From Bdellovibrionales bacterium (GTDB lineage: Bacteria > Bdellovibrionota > Bdellovibrionia > Bdellovibrionales > UBA1609), in the NCBI GenBank assembly GCA_020435025.1, contig JAGRAG010000481.1:1-6089 (forward strand): DNA of 6,089 nucleotides, written 5' to 3'. The notes beneath the pieces are model-generated. The model made no database searches, was not told the origin of the DNA, and saw nothing but the letters and a program-made list of their open reading frames with translations. Positions 5,893 through 6,089 of the stretch are shown here, in pieces. The position numbers and the translations under genes were made by a program. The first letter of the stretch is position 1; each line of letters starts with the position of its first letter.

Positions 5893-5950
5893 CACCGTGA
5901 AGGGAATAACTTTGACATTCCACAGTGACTATTAAATTGTGAACGGTAGG

Positions 5951-5979
5951 ACTATATGAAAAAATGACGCGTTGGTCAA
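5951..5979 (-). promoter_or_regulatory. Sigma70-type promoter for the outer-membrane protein gene
   Basis: On the minus strand, TTGACC (5979-5974) and TATAGT (5956-5951) are separated by exactly 17 nt, each matching 5 of 6 consensus positions. Transcription would start near 5944, giving a leader of about 50 nt to ATG 5892 or about 85 nt to TTG 5859. No operator-like repeat is obvious around it. Confidence 0.6.
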
Positions 5980-6089
5980 AAAAAGTGCTGGATTTCGTCT
6001 TCTTTATGTAAAATTTATTAAGCTCTTTCACAGTTTATCGCGGCTGAGGACTGATAGGTACTACCAATTCCATTAAATAATTACGGATT
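5980..6089. other. Right-end intergenic DNA, no gene seen
   Basis: This AT-rich stretch beyond the minus-strand promoter has no open frame of useful length on either strand. TAAAAT at 6009-6014 resembles a -10 box on the plus strand but has no fitting -35. A rightward gene may begin beyond the window. Confidence 0.4.

Noticed and set aside
5912..5938. Perfect TTGACA on the plus strand, pointing right
   Set aside because: The nearest -10-like hexamer (TAAATT) is only 15 nt away and other spacings fit poorly. No rightward gene starts within the window.
5964..6011. 15-codon plus-strand open frame starting ATG ACG
   Set aside because: It is too short, has no clear ribosome-binding site, and overlaps the -35 region of the minus-strand promoter.

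Overview
The window reads as part of a Gram-negative chromosome. It encodes a BamD-type outer-membrane assembly lipoprotein, an inner-membrane protein with periplasmic domains, and a secreted protein with outer-membrane beta-barrel features. The overall style (moderate GC, many TPR proteins, tightly packed genes with GTG/TTG starts) would fit Bdellovibrionota or a neighbouring delta-type lineage. That assignment is inference from gene content and was not checked by any search.

Layout. Bases 3-65 look like the C-terminal tail of an upstream gene. The first module (145-2537, plus strand) holds a BatE-like TPR/SH3 membrane protein, a stand-alone cyclic-nucleotide-binding protein whose start overlaps the previous stop, and an AI-2E/PerM family transporter 9 nt further on. 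The second module (2630-4645, plus strand) starts after a 92-nt gap that carries a promoter-like sequence. It holds BamD, a soluble TPR protein whose start lies inside the end of bamD behind a strong Shine-Dalgarno, and a divergent hypoxanthine phosphoribosyltransferase 8 nt later. The third unit (4666-5892, minus strand) converges on hpt with only 20 nt between. It encodes a secreted, probably outer-membrane barrel protein of unknown function behind a good sigma70-type promoter. The last ~190 nt hold this promoter and no convincing gene.

How the genes may work together. BamD belongs to the machine that inserts beta-barrels, and the convergent gene encodes a probable client with an aromatic beta-signal-like C-terminus. 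The first module groups envelope functions around a small cyclic-nucleotide sensor. The link of bamD to purine salvage through an intervening TPR gene looks like operon co-location; no direct functional link is visible.

Most notable observations: (1) both module-leading genes, at 145 and 2630, have the same -10-like hexamer TAAACT exactly 7 nt before the ATG and no Shine-Dalgarno, suggesting leaderless mRNAs; (2) the phosphoribosyltransferase has lost most of the usual flexible catalytic loop, including its Ser-Tyr pair, and has DAG instead of DTG/DSG in its PRPP loop. I see no CRISPR, mobile element, RNA gene or obvious novel defence-type system here.
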